From: JAOABC01 sp041287495
Lineage (GTDB): Bacteria > Aquificota > Aquificia > Aquificales > Hydrogenothermaceae
NCBI GenBank assembly: GCA_041287495.1
Contig: JBEULE010000036.1
Coordinates: forward strand, 1-64,000
Direction of reading: 5' to 3'
Length of the DNA stretch: 64,000 nt
This document shows positions 51,847-61,054 of this stretch, piece after piece; position 1 is the first letter of the stretch, and every line of letters starts with the position of its first letter. A model generated the notes under the pieces. That model had not been told where the DNA came from. It saw only the letters and a program-made list of their open reading frames with translations, and searched no databases. A program made the translations under genes and the position numbers.

Positions 51847-53304
51847 TTACTCAAGAACTTTCTGTGGATCTATAGGAGTAACATTCTTTCTAACTTCAAA
51901 GTAAATTCCACAGTTATCGGAGTTTTTCAACTTTCCAACTACTCCTATACTTTCTCCCTTTGACACTCTCATACCTTCATTTACCAATAGCTTATCTAAA
52001 TATCCATAGACCGTCGTTAAGCCATTATCGTGTCTGATAACTACAATATTACCAAAAGCTTTTATCCCATCTCCTGCATATACAACCTTTCCACTCTCAG
52101 CTGCTTTAACATTTTGACCACATTCAGAAGCTATCTCTATACCAAGATGTCTAACATTCTCATCATTTTGAAAACCTGCTATAACCTTTCCATTTACAGG
52201 CCATCCTAATTTAATTCCATTTACAGAAGCTATTTCACTACTATCAACCTTAGGCTTTATTTCTTTAGGTAAAAGAGGCTTAGCAGGTGTTCCCTGCTTT
52301 TCTTGCTGGGCTTGTACCACTTTTGATTCTTCTTTTAAAGGAACTTTTAATTTCTGTCCAGTATAAAGCTTTTCTCTTTTTAAGTTATTTAACTCCTTAA
52401 TTTCATCTACGGTAGTACCAAACTTTTGAGCCACATCAGAGATAGTTTCTCCTCTTTTAACTCTATAGTATTTATATTTTTTCGTTTCTAAGGATGATAA
52501 TTCACCTTCATAGAGTTTTATACATATAGTCTGACCTTTATTTACATAGTTATTACTTAGTTTGTTTATCCGTTTTATATCTTCCTGAGAAACATTGAAT
52601 TTACGAGATATCTCTGATATAGAAACTTTCTCTTTAGGTTTATAAAACAGTTCACAGTCAGTCCTAGAAATCTCTTCTCTCTCCTTTTTCTCTCCTATAC
52701 AAACATTTGTTCCGGCTTCAAGCCATTGGGACCTGTCTATGTTGTTGAGTTTTTCCAGAGTATTAATATCAATACCGGTTCTCTTTGAGACATGTTTTAA
52801 TGTTCCACCTCTCTTCAATGTGTATATTTCACATTTAGATAAATCAATACTTTTTCGTGCTTGTTCCATCTTCCTTTTTCTTAAAGCTTCCGGAGAAAGA
52901 GGTATCTTAATCTGGTCTCCTGCAAATATCCTCTCATCTCTCATATCGTTGTATTCCATTATGTCTTTAACAGAGATGTTATACTTTTTAGCTATTTTCT
53001 CTAATGTGTCTCCAGGTTGAACTTCGTATACTTCTTCTATTTCTCTAGAAGATTTTTTCCTCTTTCCATCTTCTTTACTACTTCTTTTAATAGTTGTTGG
53101 TATCTCAATTTTCTGACCTTCTCTGAGCTTTTTAGGGTCTTTTATATTATTGACTTTAATTATCTCTTCCTGAGGAACATTGAATTTTTTTGCTATCTTT
53201 TCAATAGTATCACCTTTCTGAATAGTATAACTTTCTGCGAAAGAGAAAGACACAAATGTAAATAAAGAAAAGATTCCTAACTTAATACCTGATTTCAAAG
53301 TCAT
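51847..53304 (-). CDS. LysM-repeat protein with degenerate M23 domain (NlpD/EnvC-like)
   Basis: After a signal peptide (about 1-23) come five LysM-type repeats, with cores YTIQKGDTIEKIA, YEVQPGDTLEKIA, YTLKRGGTLKHVS, FYKPKEKVSISEIS and YRVKRGETISDVA. A LytM/M23 domain follows (about 365-485). Its zinc ligands are mostly lost: HLGIE stands for HxxxD, TVYGYL for TVYxHL, and GIYFEVR for HxHFEVR. It is thus probably an amidase activator rather than a peptidase. The ATG at 53304 follows GGAGGTT. It overlaps acyP by 23 bases. Confidence 0.85.
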   Translation of the reverse strand: MTLKSGIKLGIFSLFTFVSFSFAESYTIQKGDTIEKIAKKFNVPQEEIIKVNNIKDPKKLREGQKIEIPTTIKRSSKEDGKRKKSSREIEEVYEVQPGDTLEKIAKKYNISVKDIMEYNDMRDERIFAGDQIKIPLSPEALRKRKMEQARKSIDLSKCEIYTLKRGGTLKHVSKRTGIDINTLEKLNNIDRSQWLEAGTNVCIGEKKEREEISRTDCELFYKPKEKVSISEISRKFNVSQEDIKRINKLSNNYVNKGQTICIKLYEGELSSLETKKYKYYRVKRGETISDVAQKFGTTVDEIKELNNLKREKLYTGQKLKVPLKEESKVVQAQQEKQGTPAKPLLPKEIKPKVDSSEIASVNGIKLGWPVNGKVIAGFQNDENVRHLGIEIASECGQNVKAAESGKVVYAGDGIKAFGNIVVIRHDNGLTTVYGYLDKLLVNEGMRVSKGESIGVVGKLKNSDNCGIYFEVRKNVTPIDPQKVLE

Positions 53305-53551
53305 TATAACCTCCATCCTTATCTAAGAATTTGTAATCTACCTTATCAACAGTTGCCTTTGGGGGGCCTTGATGAATATATTTCAAAAGTTGTTCTAATA
53401 CCTCTCTATCTCCTTCTGCTTCAACCTCAACAGTACCATCAGGTAAATTTCTGACAAAACCTTTCAATCCCAACTCTTGAGCCTTTGCTTTAACAAACTT
53501 TCTAAATCCGACTCCCTGAACAACTCCGTAAACTATTGCATATAAAACCAT
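53282..53551 (-). CDS. acyP: Acylphosphatase
   Basis: This 89-residue enzyme hydrolyses acyl phosphates. The catalytic arginine and phosphate loop are in VYGVVQGVGFRKFVKA, the catalytic asparagine in GFVRNLPDGTVEVEAEGD. Length and motifs are canonical. It lies 3 bases after mobB and overlaps the NlpD-like gene. Confidence 0.93.
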   Translation of the reverse strand: MVLYAIVYGVVQGVGFRKFVKAKAQELGLKGFVRNLPDGTVEVEAEGDREVLEQLLKYIHQGPPKATVDKVDYKFLDKDGGYNDFEIRY

Positions 53552-53554
53552 CTC

Positions 53555-54049
53555 TCAACCTCCCAGATACTTCTCTTTAAGGAATTTTGCAAAGGTTATG
53601 GGATTGTTAATATCAAAAGAAGGATTAAACTGATAGTAATCAGTTATAACACCCCTTAAAAAAGGGTCATCTTTAAGTAACAACTCTCTGTTTTCCTCTT
53701 TCCTTATAACTTCATATTTATCGTACCCAGTAACTGATTTAAACCCTTCAGCTATGATAATATCAAGATTAAAAAATCTTAAAATTTCAACAATATAATC
53801 AAAAGTGTAATCATCATTTTTTATAAAAATTGATAACTTGTTTGGGGATGCTACTACAACCTGCTTTGCTCCAGCATCGTAAACTCTATAACTGTCTTTA
53901 CCTTCTGTATCTGTCTTTGCTTTACCTTTTGGGTCATGTTTTATATAAGCTATATTTAAACCTTCCCCTGACAGAATATTTACAACTTTTTCTATAAAAG
54001 TAGTTTTTCCACTGTTATGAGCTCCCGTTATCACAACTACTTTATCCAT
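53555..54049 (-). CDS. mobB: Molybdopterin-guanine dinucleotide adapter protein MobB
   Basis: The small P-loop GTPase (164 residues) assists MobA in finishing the molybdenum cofactor. Walker A is ITGAHNSGKTTFI, then AYIKHDPKGKAKTDTEGKDSYRVYDAGAKQVVVAS and IIIAEGFKSV typical of MobB. It overlaps accD by 8 bases. No molybdoenzyme is in the window. Confidence 0.92.
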   Translation of the reverse strand: MDKVVVITGAHNSGKTTFIEKVVNILSGEGLNIAYIKHDPKGKAKTDTEGKDSYRVYDAGAKQVVVASPNKLSIFIKNDDYTFDYIVEILRFFNLDIIIAEGFKSVTGYDKYEVIRKEENRELLLKDDPFLRGVITDYYQFNPSFDINNPITFAKFLKEKYLGG

Positions 54050-54878
54050 GGGTGTACTTTATCAAGGTATAAATAGTTTTTTTAAGATTCTTTCTGTCAA
54101 CTACCATATCTATCTGTCCTTTTTCAAGTAAAAACTCTGATTTTTGAAATCCTTCAGGAAGTTGCTGTCTTATTGTCTGCTCAATTACTCTTGGTCCAGC
54201 AAAACCTATTAAACTTTCCGGTTCTGCTATTATTATATCACCTAAAAATGCAAAACTGGCAGACACACCTCCCATCGTAGGGTCTGTAAGAACAGAAATA
54301 TATAAAATACCAGCTTTATTCATTCTATCAACAGCAATAGAAGTTTTTGCCATCTGCATAAGGGAAATAATACTCTCCTGCATTCTTGCTCCACCAGAAG
54401 CTACTACGGAAATAAAAGGTATTTTCTTTTCTATAGCAAACTCTGCTCCTCTAACAAACTTTGCACCTACAACACTTCCCATACTTCCACCCATAAAGTT
54501 AAAATCCATTGATGCTACTACAACTTCACTATCAAACATCTTTCCATGGGCAATAATAATTGCATCATTTAAACCTGTTTTTTCCTGAGCTTCTTTTAAT
54601 CTGTCCTTATATCTTTTCGTATCTTTAAAACCTAAAACATCCACTGGCTTAATCTTTGGAAATAGATCATAACTATAGATATTGTCAAGTAGAGAATCAA
54701 CTCTCTCTTTTGCAGACATCCGGAATGTATGGCCACAGTGTGGACATATTTTAAGATTTTTCAAAAGATCATCAACAAAGAGTAAATTTCTACATTTATC
54801 ACACTTTATCCAAGAACCTTCTTCAATCCTTAATTTTCTCCTACCTTTAATTTTATCAATAAAATCTTTTAATCCCAT
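54042..54878 (-). CDS. accD: Acetyl-CoA carboxylase carboxyltransferase subunit beta
   Basis: AccD with AccA transfers the carboxyl group from biotin to acetyl-CoA. The N-terminal zinc ribbon CDKC...CPHC is present, followed by the carboxyltransferase core with VVASGGARMQESIISLMQMAKT, SVLTDPTMGGVSASFAFLGD, and AEPESLIGFAGPRVIEQTIRQ. 278 residues, normal. It lies between pgeF (3 bases) and mobB. Confidence 0.95.
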   Translation of the reverse strand: MGLKDFIDKIKGRRKLRIEEGSWIKCDKCRNLLFVDDLLKNLKICPHCGHTFRMSAKERVDSLLDNIYSYDLFPKIKPVDVLGFKDTKRYKDRLKEAQEKTGLNDAIIIAHGKMFDSEVVVASMDFNFMGGSMGSVVGAKFVRGAEFAIEKKIPFISVVASGGARMQESIISLMQMAKTSIAVDRMNKAGILYISVLTDPTMGGVSASFAFLGDIIIAEPESLIGFAGPRVIEQTIRQQLPEGFQKSEFLLEKGQIDMVVDRKNLKKTIYTLIKYTHG

Positions 54879-54881
54879 TAT

Positions 54882-55490
54882 TTACTCCATAAGATAACCA
54901 TAGGTTAATATTCTATCACTAAAATCACCTTTTCTAAAAGAGAAATACTTTCCAGAACAAGCAGTACACTCTGACAGATCGAAAATGTCATCTATACCAA
55001 ATTTTTTTAGTTTCTCTATAGCAATATCCTGTAAAGACAAGAAATATCTATCTTCTCTTTTTATATAAAATTTTCTGTCAATCTTAAGTTGAGATATAAA
55101 ATCAGGACTGACCTCATAACAACAAATCCTGATAGAAGGTCCTATAAAACAGCTTTTAGGCTTTTCTTTAAACATTTCAACACTGTTTTCTATAATACCA
55201 CCAAATAATCCTCTCCAACCTGCGTGAATTACAGATAACTCCCTATCATTAAACAAAACAATAGGTATACAGTCTGCCGTCAAAACTCCAAGAGCTACAC
55301 CTTTTTTATTAGTGTATAACCCATCAGCTTCCTGGTTTATATCTTCATTTAAGTTTATAACCTTTGATGTGTGTTTCTGATTAGGAATAAAAAGTGGCAG
55401 TTTAATTTTTCTATTTGTATCAACTCTTTGGTTTAAATCTCCTCTATCTGTAAAACCTATTATCACATTTTTAAATTTTAACTCTCTCAT
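54882..55490 (-). CDS. pgeF: Peptidoglycan editing factor PgeF (YfiH/laccase domain)
   Basis: The 202-residue protein has the Cu-oxidase_4/YfiH motifs: LTADCIPIVLFND, SVIHAGWRGLFGGIIEN, GPSIRICCYEV and CTACSGKYFSFRKGD. The zinc site residues (His of HAGW, Cys of LTADC) are in place. YfiH-type proteins remove mis-incorporated serine-containing precursors or act as purine nucleoside phosphorylases. The ATG at 55490 has an extended -10 only 6 bases upstream and no ribosome site; an alternative TTG lies two codons earlier. Confidence 0.88.
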   Translation of the reverse strand: MRELKFKNVIIGFTDRGDLNQRVDTNRKIKLPLFIPNQKHTSKVINLNEDINQEADGLYTNKKGVALGVLTADCIPIVLFNDRELSVIHAGWRGLFGGIIENSVEMFKEKPKSCFIGPSIRICCYEVSPDFISQLKIDRKFYIKREDRYFLSLQDIAIEKLKKFGIDDIFDLSECTACSGKYFSFRKGDFSDRILTYGYLME

Positions 55491-55496
55491 AAACAA

Positions 55497-55505
55497 ATTA
55501 TAGCA
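55497..55505 (-). promoter_or_regulatory. Extended -10 promoter of pgeF, probably leaderless
   Basis: The minus strand reads TGCTATAAT, then 6 bases, then the pgeF ATG. The start of transcription would fall on or next to the start codon. No ribosome site and no clear -35. Confidence 0.65.
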
Positions 55506-55563
55506 TAATACTAAAATGTAATATTTAAACAGTTTTTAAACATTAGGAAAGTTGATTTTAGAC

Positions 55564-55583
55564 TGGTTAATGTTTACAAACCA
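55564..55583. promoter_or_regulatory. Dyad upstream of petA, possible operator
   Basis: TGGTT-N10-AACCA lies 63 bases before the petA start in the 156-bp divergent gap from pgeF. I could not place a convincing sigma-70 promoter for petA here. The dyad may be an operator or chance. Confidence 0.25.
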
Positions 55584-55646
55584 ATTAAAAAGTTGTATGA
55601 TTTTTTACATAAATTTTTATAAATTTTAAAGTTAAAGGAGGTAGTC

Positions 55647-56153
55647 ATGGCTGAAGAAAAAGTTTCAAGGAGAGACTTCTTACTGTATGCTATGGGTGCA
55701 TGGGCTGCAGTGGGAGTAGGTGGTGTGTTGTATGGAATGTATAAAACATGGGAGCCTCTTCCGGAAGTTAAGGCTCAAGCAACTGTTACTTTTGATATTT
55801 CAACAGTTCAACCAGGAGAGGTAAAGGTTGTAAATTGGAGGGGAAAGCCAGTATTTGTTTTAAAAAGAACATCTGATATGGTGCAGTGTAAAGATAGATC
55901 CGTAGAAGATGTATATACAGTAGTAATTGGTATCTGTACACATCTTGGATGTATTCCTAACTGGGAAGCAGATAAGAAGATATGGCATTGTCCTTGTCAT
56001 GGTGGTGAGTATGATGCCTGCGGTAGAAATATATTTGGACCACCTCCAAGACCTTTAGATGTTCCTCCATTTAAGTTGGAAGGAAACAACATAGTCCTTG
56101 GTGAGGAAGGTCCTGAATATAAAAAGATGAAAGAAAAAGGATTAACAGTATAA
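55647..56153 (+). CDS. petA: Rieske iron-sulfur subunit of the cytochrome bc complex
   Basis: The 168-residue protein has a Tat-like N-terminal anchor (SRRDFLLYAMGAWAAVGVGG) and the Rieske 2Fe-2S site CTHLGCIPNWE and CPCHGGEYDACG. It takes an electron from quinol and passes it to the c-type haem subunit. AAGGAGG precedes the ATG; petB follows after 12 bases. Confidence 0.95.
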   Translation: MAEEKVSRRDFLLYAMGAWAAVGVGGVLYGMYKTWEPLPEVKAQATVTFDISTVQPGEVKVVNWRGKPVFVLKRTSDMVQCKDRSVEDVYTVVIGICTHLGCIPNWEADKKIWHCPCHGGEYDACGRNIFGPPPRPLDVPPFKLEGNNIVLGEEGPEYKKMKEKGLTV

Positions 56154-56165
56154 GGAGGTTGGGAC

Positions 56166-57350
56166 ATGAAGTTTATGGATTGGCTAGATGAAAGACTTGC
56201 AGTAAGACAAGTTATCAAAGTAATGCTTACAGAGTATTATGTTCCTAAGAACATCAACTTCCTATGGAGTTTTGGTGTTCTTATTATGTTAGTATTTGCC
56301 ATACTTGTAGTAAGTGGTATATTCCTCCTTATGTATTACAAACCAGATTCACATCTTGCTTTTGACAGTGTAAACAAGACTATAATGATGGATGTTGAGT
56401 ATGGATGGTTGTTTAGACATACCCATGCCGTTGGTGCATCTATAATGTTCTTGGTCCTCTATATTCACATGGCAAGAGGAATATACTATGGTTCTTTCAA
56501 GGCACCAAGGGAGATAGTATGGATAACAGGATACATACTCTTTATTTTAATGTCTGCAACAGCATTTACAGGATACCTACTTCCATGGGGTCAGATGTCC
56601 TACTGGGCAGCTCAAACTATAACAACTCTCTTTGAAAAGATACCTTTTATAGGTCCAGACTTAGTTGTATGGATAAGAGGTAACTACATAGTTGAAGATG
56701 CTACACTTACAAGGTTCTTTGCATTACACGTTGTATTTCTACCTCTACTTTTGATAGTGTTCACAGCTATACATCTTTATGCCGTAAGGATAGTTGGGTC
56801 TAACAACGAAGATGGTGTAGAGCTTACAAAGGAAGAGAAAAAACATGGGAAAGGAATACCTTTCTGGCCTGTGTTTATGTCAAAAGAGTTTTTTGTTATG
56901 TCAGTTTTCCTAATTTTCTTCTTCTATTTAGTGTTCTACCAATATAAATTTGCTATGGACCCTATCAACTTCACACCTGCTAACTATCTACAAACACCTA
57001 CCCATATATATCCTGAATGGTATTTCTTAGCATTCTATGAAGTTTTAAGGGGATTTTTCTTCAGCCAAAACCTTGGACTTATCGCTTTCGTTTTAAGTAT
57101 GTTTATAGCAGCTTTCTTACCTTGGCTTGACACGTCTCCTATAAGAAGTGGAAAACATAGACCAATTTATAAAATCTTATTCTGGATATTTATAGCTGAT
57201 TTTGTGTTTCTAACAATACTTGGAAAACTACCTCCAACAGGTTTATACGCATGGCTTGGATTTGCAGGAAGCTTAGTTTACTTTGCATTTTTCTTGGCAC
57301 TCCCTATCCTGTCTAAGATAGAGAAGAAGAAAGTTGCAGGAGGTAGGTAA
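56166..57350 (+). CDS. petB: Cytochrome b subunit of the bc complex
   Basis: The 394-residue protein has the haem-ligand helices with FRHTHAVGASIMFLVLYIHMARG and FFALHVVFLPLLLIVFTAIHLYAVR, FTGYLLPWGQMSYWA at the Qo site, and PEWYFLAFYEVLRG (the PEWY motif). Eight hydrophobic segments follow the mitochondrial-type single-chain plan. Second gene of petABC. Confidence 0.96.
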   Translation: MKFMDWLDERLAVRQVIKVMLTEYYVPKNINFLWSFGVLIMLVFAILVVSGIFLLMYYKPDSHLAFDSVNKTIMMDVEYGWLFRHTHAVGASIMFLVLYIHMARGIYYGSFKAPREIVWITGYILFILMSATAFTGYLLPWGQMSYWAAQTITTLFEKIPFIGPDLVVWIRGNYIVEDATLTRFFALHVVFLPLLLIVFTAIHLYAVRIVGSNNEDGVELTKEEKKHGKGIPFWPVFMSKEFFVMSVFLIFFFYLVFYQYKFAMDPINFTPANYLQTPTHIYPEWYFLAFYEVLRGFFFSQNLGLIAFVLSMFIAAFLPWLDTSPIRSGKHRPIYKILFWIFIADFVFLTILGKLPPTGLYAWLGFAGSLVYFAFFLALPILSKIEKKKVAGGR

Positions 57351-57352
57351 TT

Positions 57353-58189
57353 ATGAAAGAGTTAAAGATATTACTGATATTGGTAATTATAGTTTTAATA
57401 GGATATTGGGGGATTGAACCCTATGCCCATTCAGTTATGTATGGTGAAATAAAACATCCTGACTTTGAATACAAAGATATTCCTAAAAATATACCTACAA
57501 CTGGAGACCCTGCAAAAGGTAAAGAACTCTTTATAGCAAACTGTGCCTCTTGTCATGGACTTAAGAATGACGGAATAAATCCTGGAATGGATGACAATAC
57601 TGCTATCGCATCTTTTAAAGTAGTCCCTCCAGATTTATCAAATATAGGTGCAATAGTAGATGAACATTTCCTTGCTTACTTTATTAAAAATCCTCAGGAT
57701 GCTACAAAAAATCCAAAGTTTGCAATGCCTCAAATGGCTCAACTTTCTGATGAAGATATCGGTAATATAGTTGCCTACTTAAAATCCGTTGCAAAAAAGA
57801 ATTTAGATGGAAAAGAGATAACTATTGAAGCTTGTAGTAGATGTCACAGTATTAAATATCAGAAAATACAGGCAAAAACTCCAGAAGATGCTCTAAAAGA
57901 GTACCTTGGAAAAGTTCCTCCTGACCTATCTGTTATAGGCAGAGCAAAAGATGTGGAGTACCTTGAATCTTTTATAAACAACCCTCAAAATCTATTACCA
58001 GGTACATCTATGCCAAGACTTGGTTTAACAAAAGAGGCAACAGAAAAGGTAGTAACATATCTTGATAAAATAGCAGATCCTCATAGAGACCAGAGAAGAA
58101 CTCTTGGTATTTGGGTTATTGGTTATCTATTAGTAATGGCAGGATTAACTTATGCATGGAAGAAAAAAATCTGGAAAAATGTCCATTAA
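57353..58189 (+). CDS. petC: Di-haem c-type cytochrome of the bc complex (cytochrome c1 role)
   Basis: The 278-residue protein has an N-terminal membrane helix (about 4-20), two cytochrome c modules, and a C-terminal helix (about 248-268). The modules read NCASCHG ... FAMPQM and ACSRCHSI ... TSMPRLGL, each with haem motif and methionine ligand. Tandem fused modules are unlike the single-haem c1 of mitochondria; di-haem versions are known in epsilonproteobacteria. It would pass electrons to soluble cytochrome c. It ends at a strong terminator. Confidence 0.93.
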   Translation: MKELKILLILVIIVLIGYWGIEPYAHSVMYGEIKHPDFEYKDIPKNIPTTGDPAKGKELFIANCASCHGLKNDGINPGMDDNTAIASFKVVPPDLSNIGAIVDEHFLAYFIKNPQDATKNPKFAMPQMAQLSDEDIGNIVAYLKSVAKKNLDGKEITIEACSRCHSIKYQKIQAKTPEDALKEYLGKVPPDLSVIGRAKDVEYLESFINNPQNLLPGTSMPRLGLTKEATEKVVTYLDKIADPHRDQRRTLGIWVIGYLLVMAGLTYAWKKKIWKNVH

Positions 58190-58210
58190 TTAACCAATTT
58201 CTAAATTTCA

Positions 58211-58236
58211 AAGTCCCCTTTAAAAGGGGACTTTTT
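58211..58236 (+). terminator. Terminator of the petABC operon
   Basis: AAGTCCCC / GGGGACTT, with AT-rich inner pairs, is followed by TTTTTTATTT, a textbook Rho-independent terminator 22 bases after the petC stop. Confidence 0.88.
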
Positions 58237-58312
58237 TATTTCTATGTCAATATTCATACAAATTAAAATCTTCCTGAGTAAAATTATCTGAAAACTTTTA
58301 AGGAAAGTAGAA

Positions 58313-60328
58313 ATGAACAGAAAACCAAATAGACTTATTAATGAAAAAAGCCCATATCTACTTGCACATGCTTATAATCCAGTAGATTGGTATCCTTGGT
58401 GTGAAGAAGCCTTTGAGAAAGCTAAAAGAGAAGATAAACCTATATTCTTATCTATAGGCTACTCTTCATGCCATTGGTGTCATGTGATGGAAAAAGAATC
58501 CTTTGAAGATGAAGAAGTTGCAGATATATTAAATAGATACTTTATCCCTATAAAAGTTGATAGGGAAGAAAGACCAGATATAGATGCTGTCTATATGGAA
58601 GTTTGCCTTCTATTTAACGGACATGGAGGTTGGCCATTAACAATCTTAATGACACCTGACAAAAAACCATTCTTTGCAGGAACTTACTTCCCAAAGGAAA
58701 GTAGACCATCAAGGATAGGATTGAAAGATTTATTGCTATCTGTAGCCAAATATTGGAGAGAAAACAGAGATGACTTAATTCAAAGAGGTAAAAAAGTAGT
58801 TCAATATCTAAATCAAGAAAACCAAAGAGAAATAGAATCTATAGACAAAGATGTAATAGATGCCTGCTACTTTGATTTAAAGTCAAGATTTGACAAATCT
58901 TACGGTGGATTTTCAGTAAAACCAAAATTCCCATCTCCCCATAATCTGATGTTTTTAATGAGATATTACTATTTGAAAAGAGAAAAAGAAGCCCTATCAA
59001 TGGTAGAAAAGACCCTTAAAAATATGAGATTAGGAGGAATTTATGACCATATAGGATACGGCTTTCACAGATATTCAACAGATAGGTATTGGATACTTCC
59101 CCATTTTGAAAAGATGCTCTATGACCAAGCAACACTCATTATGGCATACAGTGAAGCTTACAGTATAACAAAAAACCAGTTTTACAAAGATGTAGTTTAT
59201 GAGATAGTTCACTATCTTGAAAGAGATATGTTATCAACCTCAGGTGGATTCTATTCAAGTGAAGATGCAGATAGTGAAGGAGAAGAAGGAAAGTTTTACA
59301 CATGGACAAAGAAAGAAATAGATTCTATACTTGGAGAAGATGCTGACCTTTTTTGTAAGCTTTTTAACATAAAAGAAGAAGGAAACTACCTTGAAGAAGC
59401 TACTGGAGAACTTACAGGTAGGAATGTTTTATACATTGATGAAAAAGTTTTAAACCAGTTAGGTGAGAAAATACAAATTTGGAGAGAAAAGTTATTTAAG
59501 GAAAGAGAGAAGAGAGTTAAACCTTTTAAAGACACAAAGATACTTACAGATTGGAATAGTCTTTTAATGGCAGGATTATCAAAAGCCGGAAAACTTTTAT
59601 CGGAAGATAGGTTTATAAAATTATCAGAAGAAATCTATAAATTTATAAGGGATAACATGTATAAAGATGGCAAGCTATTTCATATGTATAAAGATGGAGA
59701 GTCAAAAGTTGAAGGTATGCTAGATGACTATGCCTTCACTATCTGGGGTCTTTTAGAACTTTACGAATGTAATCCAAACTCAGAAATACTAAAATTTGCC
59801 ATAGATATTCAAAAAAAAGCTGATGAACTTATGTTTGATACTAACAACGGTGGATACTTTATTTCTCCACACAACGAAGATTTAATAGCAAACACTAAAC
59901 CTGTCTTTGATGGAGCTTATCCAAGTGGAAACTCTGTAATGTTAAATAATCTTTTAAAACTATACCATATAACTTCTAACGAAGAGTTTTATAAAAAGGC
60001 AGAAAAAACTATAAAATTTTTCTCTTTTGATGTTAAAAAGATGTCTTCTTACCACAGTATGTTAGTTACCGGGCTTATACTCTACTTTTATCCAGTCAGT
60101 GAGGTTGTCCTATCGGGAAATTGCGAAGATAAACTAAAAGATATAAATAGCAGATTTCTACCTAACAAAATTCTTCTTGTAAAAAATGATGAATATATAG
60201 AAAAAATAACACCATTTTTAGGTAATATCCCAACCGAAGGAAAATGTAAAATATATGTGTGTAAAAATTTCTCTTGTAATCTACCTACGGAAGATTTAGA
60301 TGAAGCTATAAAGTTAATAGAGGGTTAA
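58313..60328 (+). CDS. Thioredoxin-domain/N-acylglucosamine epimerase-like protein (YyaL, DUF255)
   Basis: The 671-residue protein begins with a thioredoxin-like domain, SIGYSSCHWCHVMEKESFED (CHWC motif), with the family's NRKPNRLINEKSPYLLAHAYNPVDW, followed by an alpha/alpha-barrel of the six-hairpin glycosidase type, as in YyaL/SPATA20. Its substrate is not established. AAGGAAAG precedes the ATG. It precedes the SDR gene by 3 bases. Confidence 0.9.
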   Translation: MNRKPNRLINEKSPYLLAHAYNPVDWYPWCEEAFEKAKREDKPIFLSIGYSSCHWCHVMEKESFEDEEVADILNRYFIPIKVDREERPDIDAVYMEVCLLFNGHGGWPLTILMTPDKKPFFAGTYFPKESRPSRIGLKDLLLSVAKYWRENRDDLIQRGKKVVQYLNQENQREIESIDKDVIDACYFDLKSRFDKSYGGFSVKPKFPSPHNLMFLMRYYYLKREKEALSMVEKTLKNMRLGGIYDHIGYGFHRYSTDRYWILPHFEKMLYDQATLIMAYSEAYSITKNQFYKDVVYEIVHYLERDMLSTSGGFYSSEDADSEGEEGKFYTWTKKEIDSILGEDADLFCKLFNIKEEGNYLEEATGELTGRNVLYIDEKVLNQLGEKIQIWREKLFKEREKRVKPFKDTKILTDWNSLLMAGLSKAGKLLSEDRFIKLSEEIYKFIRDNMYKDGKLFHMYKDGESKVEGMLDDYAFTIWGLLELYECNPNSEILKFAIDIQKKADELMFDTNNGGYFISPHNEDLIANTKPVFDGAYPSGNSVMLNNLLKLYHITSNEEFYKKAEKTIKFFSFDVKKMSSYHSMLVTGLILYFYPVSEVVLSGNCEDKLKDINSRFLPNKILLVKNDEYIEKITPFLGNIPTEGKCKIYVCKNFSCNLPTEDLDEAIKLIEG

Positions 60329-60331
60329 AAG

Positions 60332-61054
60332 TTGCAGATAAAAGGTAAAACAACTTTAATAACAGGGGCTGCAAAGAGAATAGGTAGAGATATAGCTCTA
60401 AATTTAGCAAAAGATGGGTCTGATATAGTTATACATTACAACAGTTCCGATACTGAGGCAAATAGTTTAAAAAGGGAAATAGAGGCTTTAGGAGTAAAAG
60501 CTTACATAATTAAATCAGACCTTACAGATCAAGAGCAACTTAAAAAATTTGTGAAAGATGTTTTAGAAACAGTCCATATAGATATACTTATAAATAACGC
60601 TTCAATATATTATAGAACTCCTTTAGAATCTGCATCTTTTGAGGATTTAGATAAGTTTTATAATATCCATGTAAAAGCTCCTTTCTATCTTTCTAAAATT
60701 TTTGGTAAAAAGATGTACGAAAGAAAAGAAGGAAGAATTATTAATATAATAGATTACTCTGCAATACTTCCATATCCAGACTACACCCCATATACAATTT
60801 CCAAAGGTGCAATGATTACAATGACAAAAGCCTTTGCAAAAGAGCTTGCTCCTTATGTTTTGGTAAATGGAGTTTTACCTGGTCCCATAATACCACCGGA
60901 AAATTTAGAGGATAAAGAGATTCCTTTAAAAAAAACTATACTGAAAAGATGGGCAGGTGGAATTGAAGTTTATAAAGCGGTAAAATATTTAATAGAAACA
61001 GATTTTACAACTGGAAGTTTTATACCGGTAGAAGGAGGAAGATTGATATTTTAG
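60332..61054 (+). CDS. SDR oxidoreductase, pteridine-reductase/FolM-like
   Basis: The 240-residue short-chain dehydrogenase has TGAAKRIGRDIALNLA (the TGxxxRIG form seen in pteridine/dihydromonapterin reductases), INNASIYYRTPL, the catalytic Y-T-I-S-K, and FIPVEGGRLIF. A role in reducing pterin or dihydrofolate is the best guess; other SDR substrates remain possible. It starts with TTG, three bases after the upstream stop. Its last codons overlap the start of the MBL gene. Confidence 0.8.
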   Translation: MQIKGKTTLITGAAKRIGRDIALNLAKDGSDIVIHYNSSDTEANSLKREIEALGVKAYIIKSDLTDQEQLKKFVKDVLETVHIDILINNASIYYRTPLESASFEDLDKFYNIHVKAPFYLSKIFGKKMYERKEGRIINIIDYSAILPYPDYTPYTISKGAMITMTKAFAKELAPYVLVNGVLPGPIIPPENLEDKEIPLKKTILKRWAGGIEVYKAVKYLIETDFTTGSFIPVEGGRLIF

